From a virus: a stretch of DNA of 45,950 nt. Below, in pieces: positions 24,953-34,320 of this stretch (within the stretch, counting starts at the first letter, position 1; every line of letters begins with the position of its first letter). A program made the translations under genes and the position numbers. Under the pieces are notes generated by a model. The model was not told the origin of the DNA and ran no database searches. It saw nothing but the letters and a program-made list of their open reading frames with translations. The stretch spans positions 1 to 45,950 of IMG/VR virus record IMGVR_UViG_3300025892_001919, one strand, 5' to 3'.

Positions 24953-25401
24953 AGTGCCTCTATTTTAGTTTTTGCCTGTCTTATTTTTTTCTTTAAATCT
25001 TCATTAGTAGAATTTCTAATTTTTTCTAATTCAAATAATGCTATTTTGATAGCAAATAAGTGATCAGCATTATCTTCATCTTCAAAAATAGATTTTACTA
25101 AAGTTGGAAAAAAGTTACTATCTATCTTATTATTATCAACTAATAATCCATCTCTTTTTGCAATCTCCATAACTTTTGTTTCAAAGATTTTTTGTTCTGC
25201 TTTCTTTTTTTGATATGTGTTCTCGTGTAGATCATCAACGGTTACTATACTTGTTAATTCTTTAAATGAAGGATTGTTTTCATCAAAAGGAATTATAGTA
25301 GGCATAATTTGTTTTTTATCTTCACTTGTTGTTAATATCTCTATATTTTTTCTATCGTTATCTATAAAATAAGCACCAATTAAATTTTCTTTAGTTATCA
25401 T
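24925..25401 (-). CDS. Hypothetical protein with helical C-terminus
   Basis: This 158-residue protein has a beta-rich first third (GAYFIDNDRKNIEILTTSED). The C-terminal two thirds are helical with many charged residues and coiled-coil character (EKIRNSTNEDLKKKIRQAK). I do not recognise the family. Its AAGGATAATT ribosome site lies inside the end of the epimerase gene, with an 11-base overlap, so the two are co-expressed. The 3' end overlaps the last island gene tail to tail by 28 bases. Confidence 0.75.
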   Translation of the reverse strand: MITKENLIGAYFIDNDRKNIEILTTSEDKKQIMPTIIPFDENNPSFKELTSIVTVDDLHENTYQKKKAEQKIFETKVMEIAKRDGLLVDNNKIDSNFFPTLVKSIFEDEDNADHLFAIKIALFELEKIRNSTNEDLKKKIRQAKTKIEALQTAFELIK

Positions 25402-26131
25402 AATTATCCTTTAAGTAATCTAGTAAGTTTGTTTGAGGTATCCAACCCATATTAGATAGTGTACCAATTTTAGCAACATTATCTTTTCTTTCGTATATTG
25501 TTCCCATTCTTTTATCTTTTATAGTCATATTTATATGGTCAAAAATATCAATCAATTTATTTGAAATACCTGTACCTACATCTACAACTTTTAGTTTTTT
25601 AGGTAATTTGTTTACAATTAAGAAACCTACTGCTGTTAGTATATCATCTATGTGAATAAAATCTCTACTATGATCTATGTTAATGTAATCAACATCATTT
25701 TTTAATATCTTTGGTATTAACATTTGTTCTCTAGCACCTGGACCATAAACAGTTGTAAATCTCATACCTAAAGCATTATGTGGTGCAATTTGTTCCATAT
25801 AAAACTTACTCATTGCATATGGATTACGCCAAGGTTCTTTTGCAGTAGATGAACTAGCATATAAAATTTTAGGACCATTTTTAAATTGATTGAATACTCT
25901 ATATGTTGCTACAACATTATTTGTCCAATACTCAACAGGATTATCTAAACTATCTCTTACACCTGATAGACCTGCTAAATGTATTACTAAATCTACATCA
26001 TAATCTAAATCACAAGTAAGTAAATCATTACCTGTTTTTTTATCTAAACAGATTAATTGATGTTTGTCTTTTAAAAATGATTTTAGATGTTGACCTATGA
26101 AGCCTTCACTGCCTGTTAATAATATTTTCAT
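25391..26131 (-). CDS. NAD-dependent sugar epimerase/dehydratase
   Basis: This 246-residue protein is an extended-SDR nucleotide-sugar enzyme. It has T6-G7-S-E-G10-F-I-G13 for NAD(P), a serine segment S93-S95 (YASSST) and Y105-A-M-S-K109. YGPGAREQMLIPKIL and SRDFIHIDDI match the GDP-fucose synthase/UDP-glucose-4-epimerase pattern. It is shorter than the usual 310-330 residues. It may supply an activated sugar for the glycosyltransferases of the opposite-strand island, although it is expressed from the late strand. No late octamer lies directly upstream. Confidence 0.88.
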   Translation of the reverse strand: MKILLTGSEGFIGQHLKSFLKDKHQLICLDKKTGNDLLTCDLDYDVDLVIHLAGLSGVRDSLDNPVEYWTNNVVATYRVFNQFKNGPKILYASSSTAKEPWRNPYAMSKFYMEQIAPHNALGMRFTTVYGPGAREQMLIPKILKNDVDYINIDHSRDFIHIDDILTAVGFLIVNKLPKKLKVVDVGTGISNKLIDIFDHINMTIKDKRMGTIYERKDNVAKIGTLSNMGWIPQTNLLDYLKDNYDN

Positions 26132-26140
26132 TTTGTTTCA

Positions 26141-27085
26141 TTACGATTTTCTTATCCTCAAATAATATGTGTTAATTGATGTTGGTGTTCCGTCTGGAAA
26201 TTCTTGTGCTCTGTAATCATCACTTACTTGTCTTGTTTGATAATTACCTGATCCATTTAATCTAGTATCACTCATACCTGAACCTCTTATATTACCTGAT
26301 CCTGAAACACCTAAATTATAATCTAATTTATATCCATCATTAGAATCAGCCGCTGTTTGTCTTATCCAACCTTGTACTAAAGATTTCCAATCAGCAGAAG
26401 CATATTCTTGTAAATTGTTTCCTGCATTTATATAAAATGGATTTGTATATGATGTATCTGATCCATTAATTCTTTGCAAATAATAACTTGTAATTGTAGT
26501 AGGTTGATCTAAAGCTTCACCAGAAGCATCCTCTAAACCTGCATTTGTATATGCTGAAGTATCTGCTCTTGTATCTAAAAATATCGGTGTTGCACTTACT
26601 AAAGTTGATCCTGTAACACTAGTGTTTGTACTAATATGATATGTTCCTGCTTGTTGAGTACCTGTTGAAGCACTTGTTAATAAATCTATTGCAGGATGTA
26701 AAAAAGTATCTTTAACATCTTGTAAATCCATTGCCTGAATATGTCCACTTGCGTTCATATATGCAGGCCAAGTTTTACCTGTATCAGCAGTTGGACTTAC
26801 ACTTGCAATTGATTGACTAACTTTATCATATGTAACCGTAACTACTGAAGGTTCATCTGTTGATGATTCAGGAGGAAAAGAACTATTTGTTTGTATCATA
26901 GAACCTGCCTGTAATCTTGTATCTGAAATAGTACCTATATTACCACCTGAACCAACAACTGATAATGATACACTTGGACTTAATGAATATTGATAAATGA
27001 TTTGGTCTACAATTGAGTTGACCTCTGCTGAGGACATCTCTTTTAAATTTCCACTATCGTTTTTTAAAGGTGATCTTACTGCCAT
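26141..27085 (-). CDS. Marine T4-like phage structural protein
   Basis: This 314-residue protein begins MAVRSPLKNDSGNLKEMSS and a helical segment (AEVNSIVDQIIYQYSLS). A Ser/Thr/Gly-rich body follows with two DTRL motifs (ISDTRLQAG, MSDTRLNGSG) and a C-terminal INTYYLRIRKS strand. This type recurs in marine T4-like phages beside DUF4815 proteins and is probably a baseplate or fibre component. I assign it from resemblance and position. A one-mismatch late octamer lies at 27104-27111. Confidence 0.8.
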   Translation of the reverse strand: MAVRSPLKNDSGNLKEMSSAEVNSIVDQIIYQYSLSPSVSLSVVGSGGNIGTISDTRLQAGSMIQTNSSFPPESSTDEPSVVTVTYDKVSQSIASVSPTADTGKTWPAYMNASGHIQAMDLQDVKDTFLHPAIDLLTSASTGTQQAGTYHISTNTSVTGSTLVSATPIFLDTRADTSAYTNAGLEDASGEALDQPTTITSYYLQRINGSDTSYTNPFYINAGNNLQEYASADWKSLVQGWIRQTAADSNDGYKLDYNLGVSGSGNIRGSGMSDTRLNGSGNYQTRQVSDDYRAQEFPDGTPTSINTYYLRIRKS

Positions 27086-27103
27086 AATATATTCTTTCTC
27101 ATA

Positions 27104-27111
27104 TACTTATA
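27104..27111 (-). promoter_or_regulatory. Possible degenerate late promoter
   Basis: The minus strand reads TATAAGTA, one mismatch from TATAAATA, about 18 bases upstream of the ATG at 27085. It could be a weak late promoter, or chance in AT-rich DNA. Confidence 0.35.
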
Positions 27112-27121
27112 CGACTTCTAA

Positions 27122-27991
27122 TTATGCACCAGCGCCATATAATGATTTTAAAACTCCTCCAGATGAGTTTAGTATTTGTAAGTTTACAACTGATTTAAGT
27201 TGATCTTGTCCTACAGCGTCATCAGCAATTTTAGCCTCACCTATTGAATCGTCTGCAAGATCACTACCTGATAATGCACCAGGAGCAATCATTGAACTTG
27301 TAATTGTGTTTGAATCTCCAGTTGTAATAATTGTACCAGTAGTATCTGGTAAAGTTATTGTTCTATCTGCTGTTGGGTCTGTTACAGTTACAGTAGTTTT
27401 AAATGTGCCAGCAGTAGAACCATCAAACTCAATTGATTCATTGAATAACGGTACAGCATCAAAAGTTAATGCCTTGTTAGTTGCTGAAGAAGTAAATCTT
27501 GGTATACTAGAGTTTTCATCTACACTTAATAATCCACTACCTGTTTCTAATTCACTTACTCTTAATGTATCTAAAACAGAAAGTGTACTAGTGTCAACTG
27601 ATCTAATATTGTTTCCACTAATTTCTACTGAACCGAAAGTATGTGTAGTACCAAGAGCAGTTAAGTTATTTGGTATAGATACATCATTTGGAAAAGAAAA
27701 AGTAATTGTATCTTGTGGAGTTACAGCTGTTTGTATTTGATTAGCAGTACCTAAAACCGTTAAAGTATCACCACCACCAACAATCTGCGTAGTAGATGTT
27801 TCATCAGCAATAGTCCACCCAGCAGTTGATGTTGCAATACTAATTGTTTCATTCATAGCGTCAACTAAATTAGACGCACTAATAGATCCTGATAGATTTG
27901 CAATATCACCGAATTGATTAGCTGATAAGTCGTTAAACTCCAGTCTAAACTGCTCTAGTGTATCTGTTTCTGCTATAAATTTTACAGCCAT
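27122..27991 (-). CDS. Tail fibre-like structural protein
   Basis: This 289-residue protein starts with FIAETDTLEQFRLEFNDL and is dominated by Thr/Ser-rich beta repeats. It contains TTVTVTDPTADRTITLPDT, also present in the short fibre at 8075-8455, and ends with repeated SMIAPGAL/SDLADDSIGEAKI units typical of trimeric shafts. It is probably a fibre or baseplate appendage. AGGTAAAAAATA precedes the ATG, and the start adjoins the stop of the 75-residue gene upstream. Confidence 0.83.
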   Translation of the reverse strand: MAVKFIAETDTLEQFRLEFNDLSANQFGDIANLSGSISASNLVDAMNETISIATSTAGWTIADETSTTQIVGGGDTLTVLGTANQIQTAVTPQDTITFSFPNDVSIPNNLTALGTTHTFGSVEISGNNIRSVDTSTLSVLDTLRVSELETGSGLLSVDENSSIPRFTSSATNKALTFDAVPLFNESIEFDGSTAGTFKTTVTVTDPTADRTITLPDTTGTIITTGDSNTITSSMIAPGALSGSDLADDSIGEAKIADDAVGQDQLKSVVNLQILNSSGGVLKSLYGAGA

Positions 27992-28218
27992 TATTTTTTA
28001 CCTAAACATCCTTTTATTAATTCTTTAATCTCTTTTAATTCAGACTTTAAATTATTTATGTCTTTAACCACATTTCTTATCTTATCTCCTTGTGATTCTC
28101 TTTCCTGAACTCTTTGCATATAAAGTTGATATTCACTTTTATTTGTATTCACAATAGCATTAGAACCTATATCTCTAACTAAATTTGTGTGTCCTTCAAC
28201 TTTTAAAAATTTACTCAT
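27991..28218 (-). CDS. Small coiled-coil structural protein
   Basis: This 75-residue protein begins MSKFLKVEGHTNLVRD followed by AIVNTNKSEY. The second half is a coiled coil (INNLKSELKEIKELIKGCLG). This short gene type is found directly after the DUF4815 gene in many marine T4-like phages. The ATG overlaps the previous stop by one base (TAATG), which implies coupled translation. It may be an assembly or linker component of the baseplate. Confidence 0.82.
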   Translation of the reverse strand: MSKFLKVEGHTNLVRDIGSNAIVNTNKSEYQLYMQRVQERESQGDKIRNVVKDINNLKSELKEIKELIKGCLGKK

Positions 28219-31200
28219 TATACTGCCAATGCAATTCCTCTCATATCTCTAATTACAGGTGGGTATGAAGAATTTGATCCTTTCATAACTACTTTAATTT
28301 CAAACGCTGTAAATTCGTTTAATCCTGTAGCAGAGTATTTGTATTCTTTAAATGTTTCATTATCTTCAGCAGGAGTAATTGTTGTATCTTCTCTTCCTGT
28401 TGTGTTAAATGGAATCCAAGCTAAGTCATCTATATTTCTTACTTCTTCGGAAGATGATGTTCTAAAATAAACTTCTACACTTGAAGTTGATCTTATATTA
28501 GAAGTTAATCTTACATCTAAAGCAGTTGTAGGATTATCTAATAATACTGGTTTAGTTAAGTACACAGCAGCAGTTGATGTTCCTACATTTTCTGTATCTG
28601 CAACATAATTTACATCACCTGATTGTGGTTGATTTAATCTGTTTTGAATTGTAAATGCACTACATCTTTGTAAATCTATTACTGGAGAAACTTTTGTATT
28701 ACTAGTTGACATAACACAATTTACAAATAATGATTTACTTCCTGTCATTTCATTTGTTTCATTTATTGAACTTGCAACCATTCTAGGAGCAGTAAAGTAA
28801 ATATTATCATTTGCAATAACATTTATAGAACTTGCACTACCTGTTAATTGGAATTCTGTTTCACCACCATTTATTGATCTACCAGTTGTAGGTCTCATAT
28901 TGTAGGATAAACTTGTACCTGGTACAGTCATAGTTTGTAAACTTAAATTCAATACATCATACAATCTATTTTGTGTTGCTGTTACAGCATTTGAACCAAT
29001 ATCTCCTGATTGATTAGGATTAACAATTGATCCTGAGTAAGACGTATTGTGTGTAGGATTAATATCGTAACTATCTAAAGTTACATTAGAAATTTGAGTA
29101 TATGTTCCATTAATCTGATCAGCACTTAATCCGTTTAAAGAACCGCCTGTAGGAACTCCTGCGATAGTTACATTGTTATTTGTACCGTGCATACCGTGGT
29201 TAGGATGTGATACTCGTAATATTGCCGAACTATCTGACAATGTTCTTAAAGGATTGTTCTTTAATGTTTTAGTAGGCAATGCCTCGTTAACAAGTGTAGC
29301 AGTACCAGTTACTTGACTAAATTCTGCTCTCTTAATTTTAAATTTAATATCTTCGTTTTGTTCAGCAGTCCAAGTAGAACCGTTTTGTGATTTGAACATA
29401 ACACCTGCATAAGGTTGTTGTGATATTGTTCTATCAGAACCTAATACTTTTTCTCCAAGTCTTCCAACATAAGCAGTATAGTTATTAGAGTTTGCTAATA
29501 ATACAAAACAGTATTCAGTATTTTCTTGTATGAAAACAGGACTGTCAAAAGTAAATGTTGTTGCAACTGAAGCGTCTGTACTTGTACTTACTGAACTAGG
29601 ATTTATAGTCTTTTCTGAAAAAGGTAATATTGTTGAACCAGGATAACCATTTACAACTTCTCTTATTTGTAGAGTTATTGGAATATTTGCGTCTTTACTT
29701 CCGAAGTACATATCCATAGAAGTTAAGAATACTCCTCCAGGATCATCAATCATAAATGTTTGTGCTAAAGGATCAACCCAACCAATTGTTCTTGTAGATT
29801 GTCTAGTTGAAACTCTATTAATTGTTCTAGTAGATGTAGTATCTGTTCTAACTAATTGTGGTTCTCTAGTAGAAATAATTGTGTTTTGTACTGTTTCTAA
29901 AATACCTCTAGCAACGTAATCTGATTCTGCTGAAGTTTCTACATCAAATCTAGTATCGTTTTGAGAACTTGTTAATCTGAATACTCTTGTACCTGTTCTC
30001 CATCTAGGATTTGAACTTACTGCAGGATCAGGTATATTAAATGTTCCTGATACTGAACCATTATTATCTGTATCTAAATTTGAACCTAAGGCAGGAGTTA
30101 CATATGCTGAAATATCTACGTTATCAAAGAAAGCATAAACTCTAGTATTTGGTTTCATTCTAGTAGCAACAAAGTTGATTGTTCTACTTCTAATAAATGG
30201 AACAAATGCAACATTAACTATTCTGTCACCAATTGAGTTTCTTACAGTTTGAGGTACTAATCTTTGTCTAACACCTGTTCTTGTTTGATTAACTAATTGT
30301 TGTGTAGTTATTTCTGTATTTGTAAATACTCGTCTACCACTTCGTCTAGCACCACCTACATCTCTACTTGAAACATCTGATGGAGAACCTGACCAAAAGT
30401 CTTGCCAGTCGTTCCAAACAGTACCTATTTCAATACCTAACAAATTAGGATTACCTAAACCAGAAACTAAACTATCAAATGCACCCACATTATTAATTAC
30501 TAATTCAGGTGCTCTATTAGTTTCTTTCCATTCATCTGAAGCTGGAGTTAATTCTACTGTACCTGCCCAATTGAATACATCAAAAGGATTGACGTTAACA
30601 GTTTTACTTGCAAAAGGTTGATCTATTAAAGTTGTTTCCGTATATGGTAAAGTTAAACAATCACCAGTCTTTTGATAATTTGCAGCTGTTCTATCAGCAG
30701 CTAATATAGAAGTACCATCCTCATCTGCCTCAATTAATTTAACAGCATCCTCATTGAAGGTAGGTCTTAATTCACCCTTTGCCATATCCATAGCAGCTTT
30801 GTAATCTCTATTTTTTACATTACCTATACCGTGGCCTGTAAAATTATCTACGATAAATCCGTTTTTAAATCTGTCAAATCCTTGTGAGTCTTGTATTTGT
30901 AAACTTTGAGCATTACTTTCTAATAAAGACAATTGAGTATAGTATTCTACATTTTCAATTCTACTTTCTAGTTTACCAATATCTCTCATTGTATATCTTC
31001 TATTATCAACTCTTTTAATGTTTATATCTTCGGTTGATAAAGTGTAAGCAGGAATATCTAAAGTGTATAGGTGCATTGCGCCATCTAAAGATTTAGGAAC
31101 TTGTGGGTCTAAAGCACTAGCACCTTTTAATACTTTAAATGAACCTTCTTTGTCTAAAAATATTTTATCTATTCTAGGTAAGTAATATTCAAAATCAGCA

Positions 31201-34200
31201 GTAATATCTGTTCCAAATTTAACAACATCTACAATTGAAGCAGCATTACCAGTATCAAAATCTCTATCAAAACCACCTGAATTAATAGTTGAGTCATCTG
31301 CAACTCTAGGTCTAAAGTCTAAACAATCTCTTAATTGATATGTTCTACCTGTAGTGTCTGAAGTGTAACTTGGTATATTTGCGTAGTCAACAACTCCTGT
31401 GTAAGAGTCAACATCAAAGTAATCTCCAGAACCGTGAGTAAGGTAATCAAACATAATTCTTAATGAACCTGTTGGTTCTAACTCACCAGATTTTAATTTA
31501 ATTCTACCAACATCATAATAGTTATCTCTTTGACCGTTATCTAATTCGTATCTTTCCGTAATATCAACTTCACCTGAAGCACTATAAGTACCAAAAGCTG
31601 TTGCCATTTTTACACTTGTTAATTGATAAATGTCTGCCTGACCTAAATTAATACCACCTTGTTTTACGCAATCTGCTAATGAAGTTACATCTTTTGTTGC
31701 ACCTGATACTAAAGTTTTTGATTTAGAACCAGCAGTTGATCTATTGACCGTTGCGATAATTTTAATTTTTGCATTTGCATAGTTAGAACCAAAATCAAAT
31801 ACACTTGTACCTGCACCTGATGGTTGAGTAAATATAACATTACCCTCGTGGTTATTACCTATTGTCGTTAATACATCTCCTGTAGCACCTAAACTTGCAC
31901 TACCAATATCATCTATTGAAATTGTATAATCTAGGTCATTAGCACTTGAAGGAAATGTTTCATTTGTTCCAGCAGTAATCTGACCAGAACCACCTGATAG
32001 TGTTACAATAAATTGTCTTCTAACAGCAAAACTTGTATCTGTAATATTTGAATTACTAGCAGTTTTTAATGTTTTAATATTGTCATATGGTAATTTAAAT
32101 ATAGAAATATTTTTATTTGCCTCTTGTAATTTTGCTCTTCGTCTTGTTGCAACTGTTTTAGTAGATTGAGCAGCAACAACAGAACCTAAAGTTAAACTAC
32201 TATCTGAAATAATTGCCTCTACTCTTTTTGTTTCAGTAGTACCACTATCATTTGTAAATGAAATTGAATCTCCTACTTTTAATTCTACTGTAAATCTTGT
32301 ATTAACACCTGTTACAGAAGCACTAGCGTTTGCAATATCTAAAAATCCTGATATAACAACATTCTCTCCGTTAGTATCTAAAGATGTATCAGCAGTATAA
32401 GTTGCTACTCCTGGTCCATAAATTTGTTTAACAGCTGAAAAATCATAACTTCTTACACCTGCAAATCCTACAGCGTCTTTTTGAATTTTTGCGTCTAAAG
32501 ATGAAACTGATCCTCTAATAACTTCGTTTGCTGTAAATTTTCCGTTAACACTTGAAACGATTACAACACCGTGTAAAGCATTACCTGAAGATGTGTAAGT
32601 GTCAACATTAGCAGGAGTTATACCATCTTCCAGATATAATTCAAAATCATTTGTACTTGGATTTCTTACCGTAAATACATCACTAGTTGTTATCGCAACA
32701 CCACCGATTGTAGCACTTATAGCGTCAAAAGTTATCTGTTGTCCTTCTTTAAATCCGTGAGCAGTTGCACTTGCAACACCTGGACTTGCAACTGTAATTG
32801 CTGATACAGCAATTGATGATACAGTTGAATCATCTTCTACCGTAGCAGTTGCATTTGAATTATCTCCTGTAATTTTTTCACCTTTTGTAAATGAAACATT
32901 ACTTGTTATGTTCAAGTGTGTGAACATATTAATATCAAATAGATAATGTTTAAAAGTTGAATCTGTGATGGATGCACTAGAATAAATGTTAGCAGTAGCA
33001 GTACCAGAATTAAATTCAAAACCTTTTGATTTTGCCTGACCTATTGTATAGATACTTGCACCTGATCCTGTATTACCTGTACCACGAACACTTGTAGGTT
33101 CATTATACAAATATAAATTTCTATAAGGTAGTGTTTCACCAGCTACAGCACCATAGTCTGGTGTATTGAAAACATTAGTTACTTTAACAAAGTTACCTAC
33201 ATCAAATCTTGTAGGGAAAGCATTTTGTGTATCAAATTCTCTTGCCTTATCAATATCTATAAAAGAAGAACCAATAGTTTCTATTTCATAACCTCTTACA
33301 TATGCCTTACCTGGTGCTAAACCAGCAGCAATTTTACTTTCTAATCCACCATTAGCGGCAGTATATACTCCTCTATTATTTGCTGATATTAAATGTTCTC
33401 TTAAATCTAAATCAAAATCTTTTACAGAATAGTCACCTGATTCGTCAAATGTTCTACGAGCAAAAGTATCTTCTAATACAGCATATTCTGTTGTTCTAAC
33501 TTGATTTTGTAAAATACCACTTTGCAATCTTAATAATTCTACAAAGTTTGAATCATCAACAGCACCTACAGCTTTTTTCTGTAAGGTTAAATCTATTTTA
33601 AATCTATGAGCACCTGGAGCGTTTGTGTTTGAAACGCCTTGAGCATTATCGTTTAAAGTATTATCTTGTGTAGGAGTTACAAAAGATTCTGTAACTAATA
33701 ATCCTACTCTATATGAAGGTGTGTTTGTATATTTGTCAAGTATAATTGTTTGTTCAGCAACATTAACCATAAATCCATTAATGTAATATGATCCTGCTTG
33801 TACCTGAGCAGCAGAACCTGTAGCACAAGTATTAACTATTGCAGTTACATTAACTGTATCACTATTTGTTCCTGTAATTATTTCTCCGTCAGCAAATTTA
33901 AATTCATTTTTATTATTTCCACCTGACTTACTATATTTTACAAATAAAGTATCTGGATCTGTTCCGTCTGTTGCACTTTGATTTACAATTGTTGCAACAA
34001 CACCTGAAGTTGATCCTGTTAATACAGTACCATTAGTAAAATGTGCTAAAATATTTGTACTATCAATACTTGTAAGTTTTACAGCATAGTAATTTAAATC
34101 ATAGCCAATCTCGCCAGGAATAACCATAGCGCCTTTTTCAAAGAAATGGTCACCTAGTTTTTCAATTTGGTTTTGTAAGATTGTTTGTGATTGTGTTAAC

Positions 34201-34310
34201 TCTCTTGCCTGAACAGCAAATGCTGGTCTAAAAAGTATTCTATGAAATGATTTGCTTTCCGCAAAATCATCATAGTAAGGCGAGAGGTTAAAGTCTGTTG
34301 GACTTGACAT
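28218..34310 (-). CDS. DUF4815 giant virion structural protein
   Basis: This 2030-residue protein is the largest in the window. Its N-terminus (FNLSPYYDDFAESKSFHRIL, then FRPAFAVQARELTQ) is the hallmark of DUF4815 tail/baseplate proteins, spanning roughly the first 600 residues. The centre holds beta-rich repeats including an ATAHGF..G..ITF module. Near 1480-1640 are WVDPLAQTFMI and NTEYCFVLLANSNNYTAY, typical of the C-terminal half in these phages. It lies downstream of gp8 and is likely a peripheral baseplate or tail appendage component. AGGGG precedes the ATG. Confidence 0.9.
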   Translation of the reverse strand: MSSPTDFNLSPYYDDFAESKSFHRILFRPAFAVQARELTQSQTILQNQIEKLGDHFFEKGAMVIPGEIGYDLNYYAVKLTSIDSTNILAHFTNGTVLTGSTSGVVATIVNQSATDGTDPDTLFVKYSKSGGNNKNEFKFADGEIITGTNSDTVNVTAIVNTCATGSAAQVQAGSYYINGFMVNVAEQTIILDKYTNTPSYRVGLLVTESFVTPTQDNTLNDNAQGVSNTNAPGAHRFKIDLTLQKKAVGAVDDSNFVELLRLQSGILQNQVRTTEYAVLEDTFARRTFDESGDYSVKDFDLDLREHLISANNRGVYTAANGGLESKIAAGLAPGKAYVRGYEIETIGSSFIDIDKAREFDTQNAFPTRFDVGNFVKVTNVFNTPDYGAVAGETLPYRNLYLYNEPTSVRGTGNTGSGASIYTIGQAKSKGFEFNSGTATANIYSSASITDSTFKHYLFDINMFTHLNITSNVSFTKGEKITGDNSNATATVEDDSTVSSIAVSAITVASPGVASATAHGFKEGQQITFDAISATIGGVAITTSDVFTVRNPSTNDFELYLEDGITPANVDTYTSSGNALHGVVIVSSVNGKFTANEVIRGSVSSLDAKIQKDAVGFAGVRSYDFSAVKQIYGPGVATYTADTSLDTNGENVVISGFLDIANASASVTGVNTRFTVELKVGDSISFTNDSGTTETKRVEAIISDSSLTLGSVVAAQSTKTVATRRRAKLQEANKNISIFKLPYDNIKTLKTASNSNITDTSFAVRRQFIVTLSGGSGQITAGTNETFPSSANDLDYTISIDDIGSASLGATGDVLTTIGNNHEGNVIFTQPSGAGTSVFDFGSNYANAKIKIIATVNRSTAGSKSKTLVSGATKDVTSLADCVKQGGINLGQADIYQLTSVKMATAFGTYSASGEVDITERYELDNGQRDNYYDVGRIKLKSGELEPTGSLRIMFDYLTHGSGDYFDVDSYTGVVDYANIPSYTSDTTGRTYQLRDCLDFRPRVADDSTINSGGFDRDFDTGNAASIVDVVKFGTDITADFEYYLPRIDKIFLDKEGSFKVLKGASALDPQVPKSLDGAMHLYTLDIPAYTLSTEDINIKRVDNRRYTMRDIGKLESRIENVEYYTQLSLLESNAQSLQIQDSQGFDRFKNGFIVDNFTGHGIGNVKNRDYKAAMDMAKGELRPTFNEDAVKLIEADEDGTSILAADRTAANYQKTGDCLTLPYTETTLIDQPFASKTVNVNPFDVFNWAGTVELTPASDEWKETNRAPELVINNVGAFDSLVSGLGNPNLLGIEIGTVWNDWQDFWSGSPSDVSSRDVGGARRSGRRVFTNTEITTQQLVNQTRTGVRQRLVPQTVRNSIGDRIVNVAFVPFIRSRTINFVATRMKPNTRVYAFFDNVDISAYVTPALGSNLDTDNNGSVSGTFNIPDPAVSSNPRWRTGTRVFRLTSSQNDTRFDVETSAESDYVARGILETVQNTIISTREPQLVRTDTTSTRTINRVSTRQSTRTIGWVDPLAQTFMIDDPGGVFLTSMDMYFGSKDANIPITLQIREVVNGYPGSTILPFSEKTINPSSVSTSTDASVATTFTFDSPVFIQENTEYCFVLLANSNNYTAYVGRLGEKVLGSDRTISQQPYAGVMFKSQNGSTWTAEQNEDIKFKIKRAEFSQVTGTATLVNEALPTKTLKNNPLRTLSDSSAILRVSHPNHGMHGTNNNVTIAGVPTGGSLNGLSADQINGTYTQISNVTLDSYDINPTHNTSYSGSIVNPNQSGDIGSNAVTATQNRLYDVLNLSLQTMTVPGTSLSYNMRPTTGRSINGGETEFQLTGSASSINVIANDNIYFTAPRMVASSINETNEMTGSKSLFVNCVMSTSNTKVSPVIDLQRCSAFTIQNRLNQPQSGDVNYVADTENVGTSTAAVYLTKPVLLDNPTTALDVRLTSNIRSTSSVEVYFRTSSSEEVRNIDDLAWIPFNTTGREDTTITPAEDNETFKEYKYSATGLNEFTAFEIKVVMKGSNSSYPPVIRDMRGIALAV

Positions 34311-34320
34311 TTAAATACCC

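Noticed and set aside
25528-25535. TATAAATA octamer inside the epimerase gene
   Set aside because: It is about 130 bases upstream of the next start but within conserved coding sequence. It could be an internal promoter, but there is no support.
24899-26140. Terminator after the plus-strand island
   Set aside because: No GC-rich hairpin with a T-run is visible, and the region is fully coding on the opposite strand.
27306-27740. Plus-strand open frame of 144 codons opposite the fibre gene at 27122-27991
   Set aside because: Its Val/Leu-rich composition is that of the antisense of a Thr/Asn-rich fibre. No ribosome site or motif.
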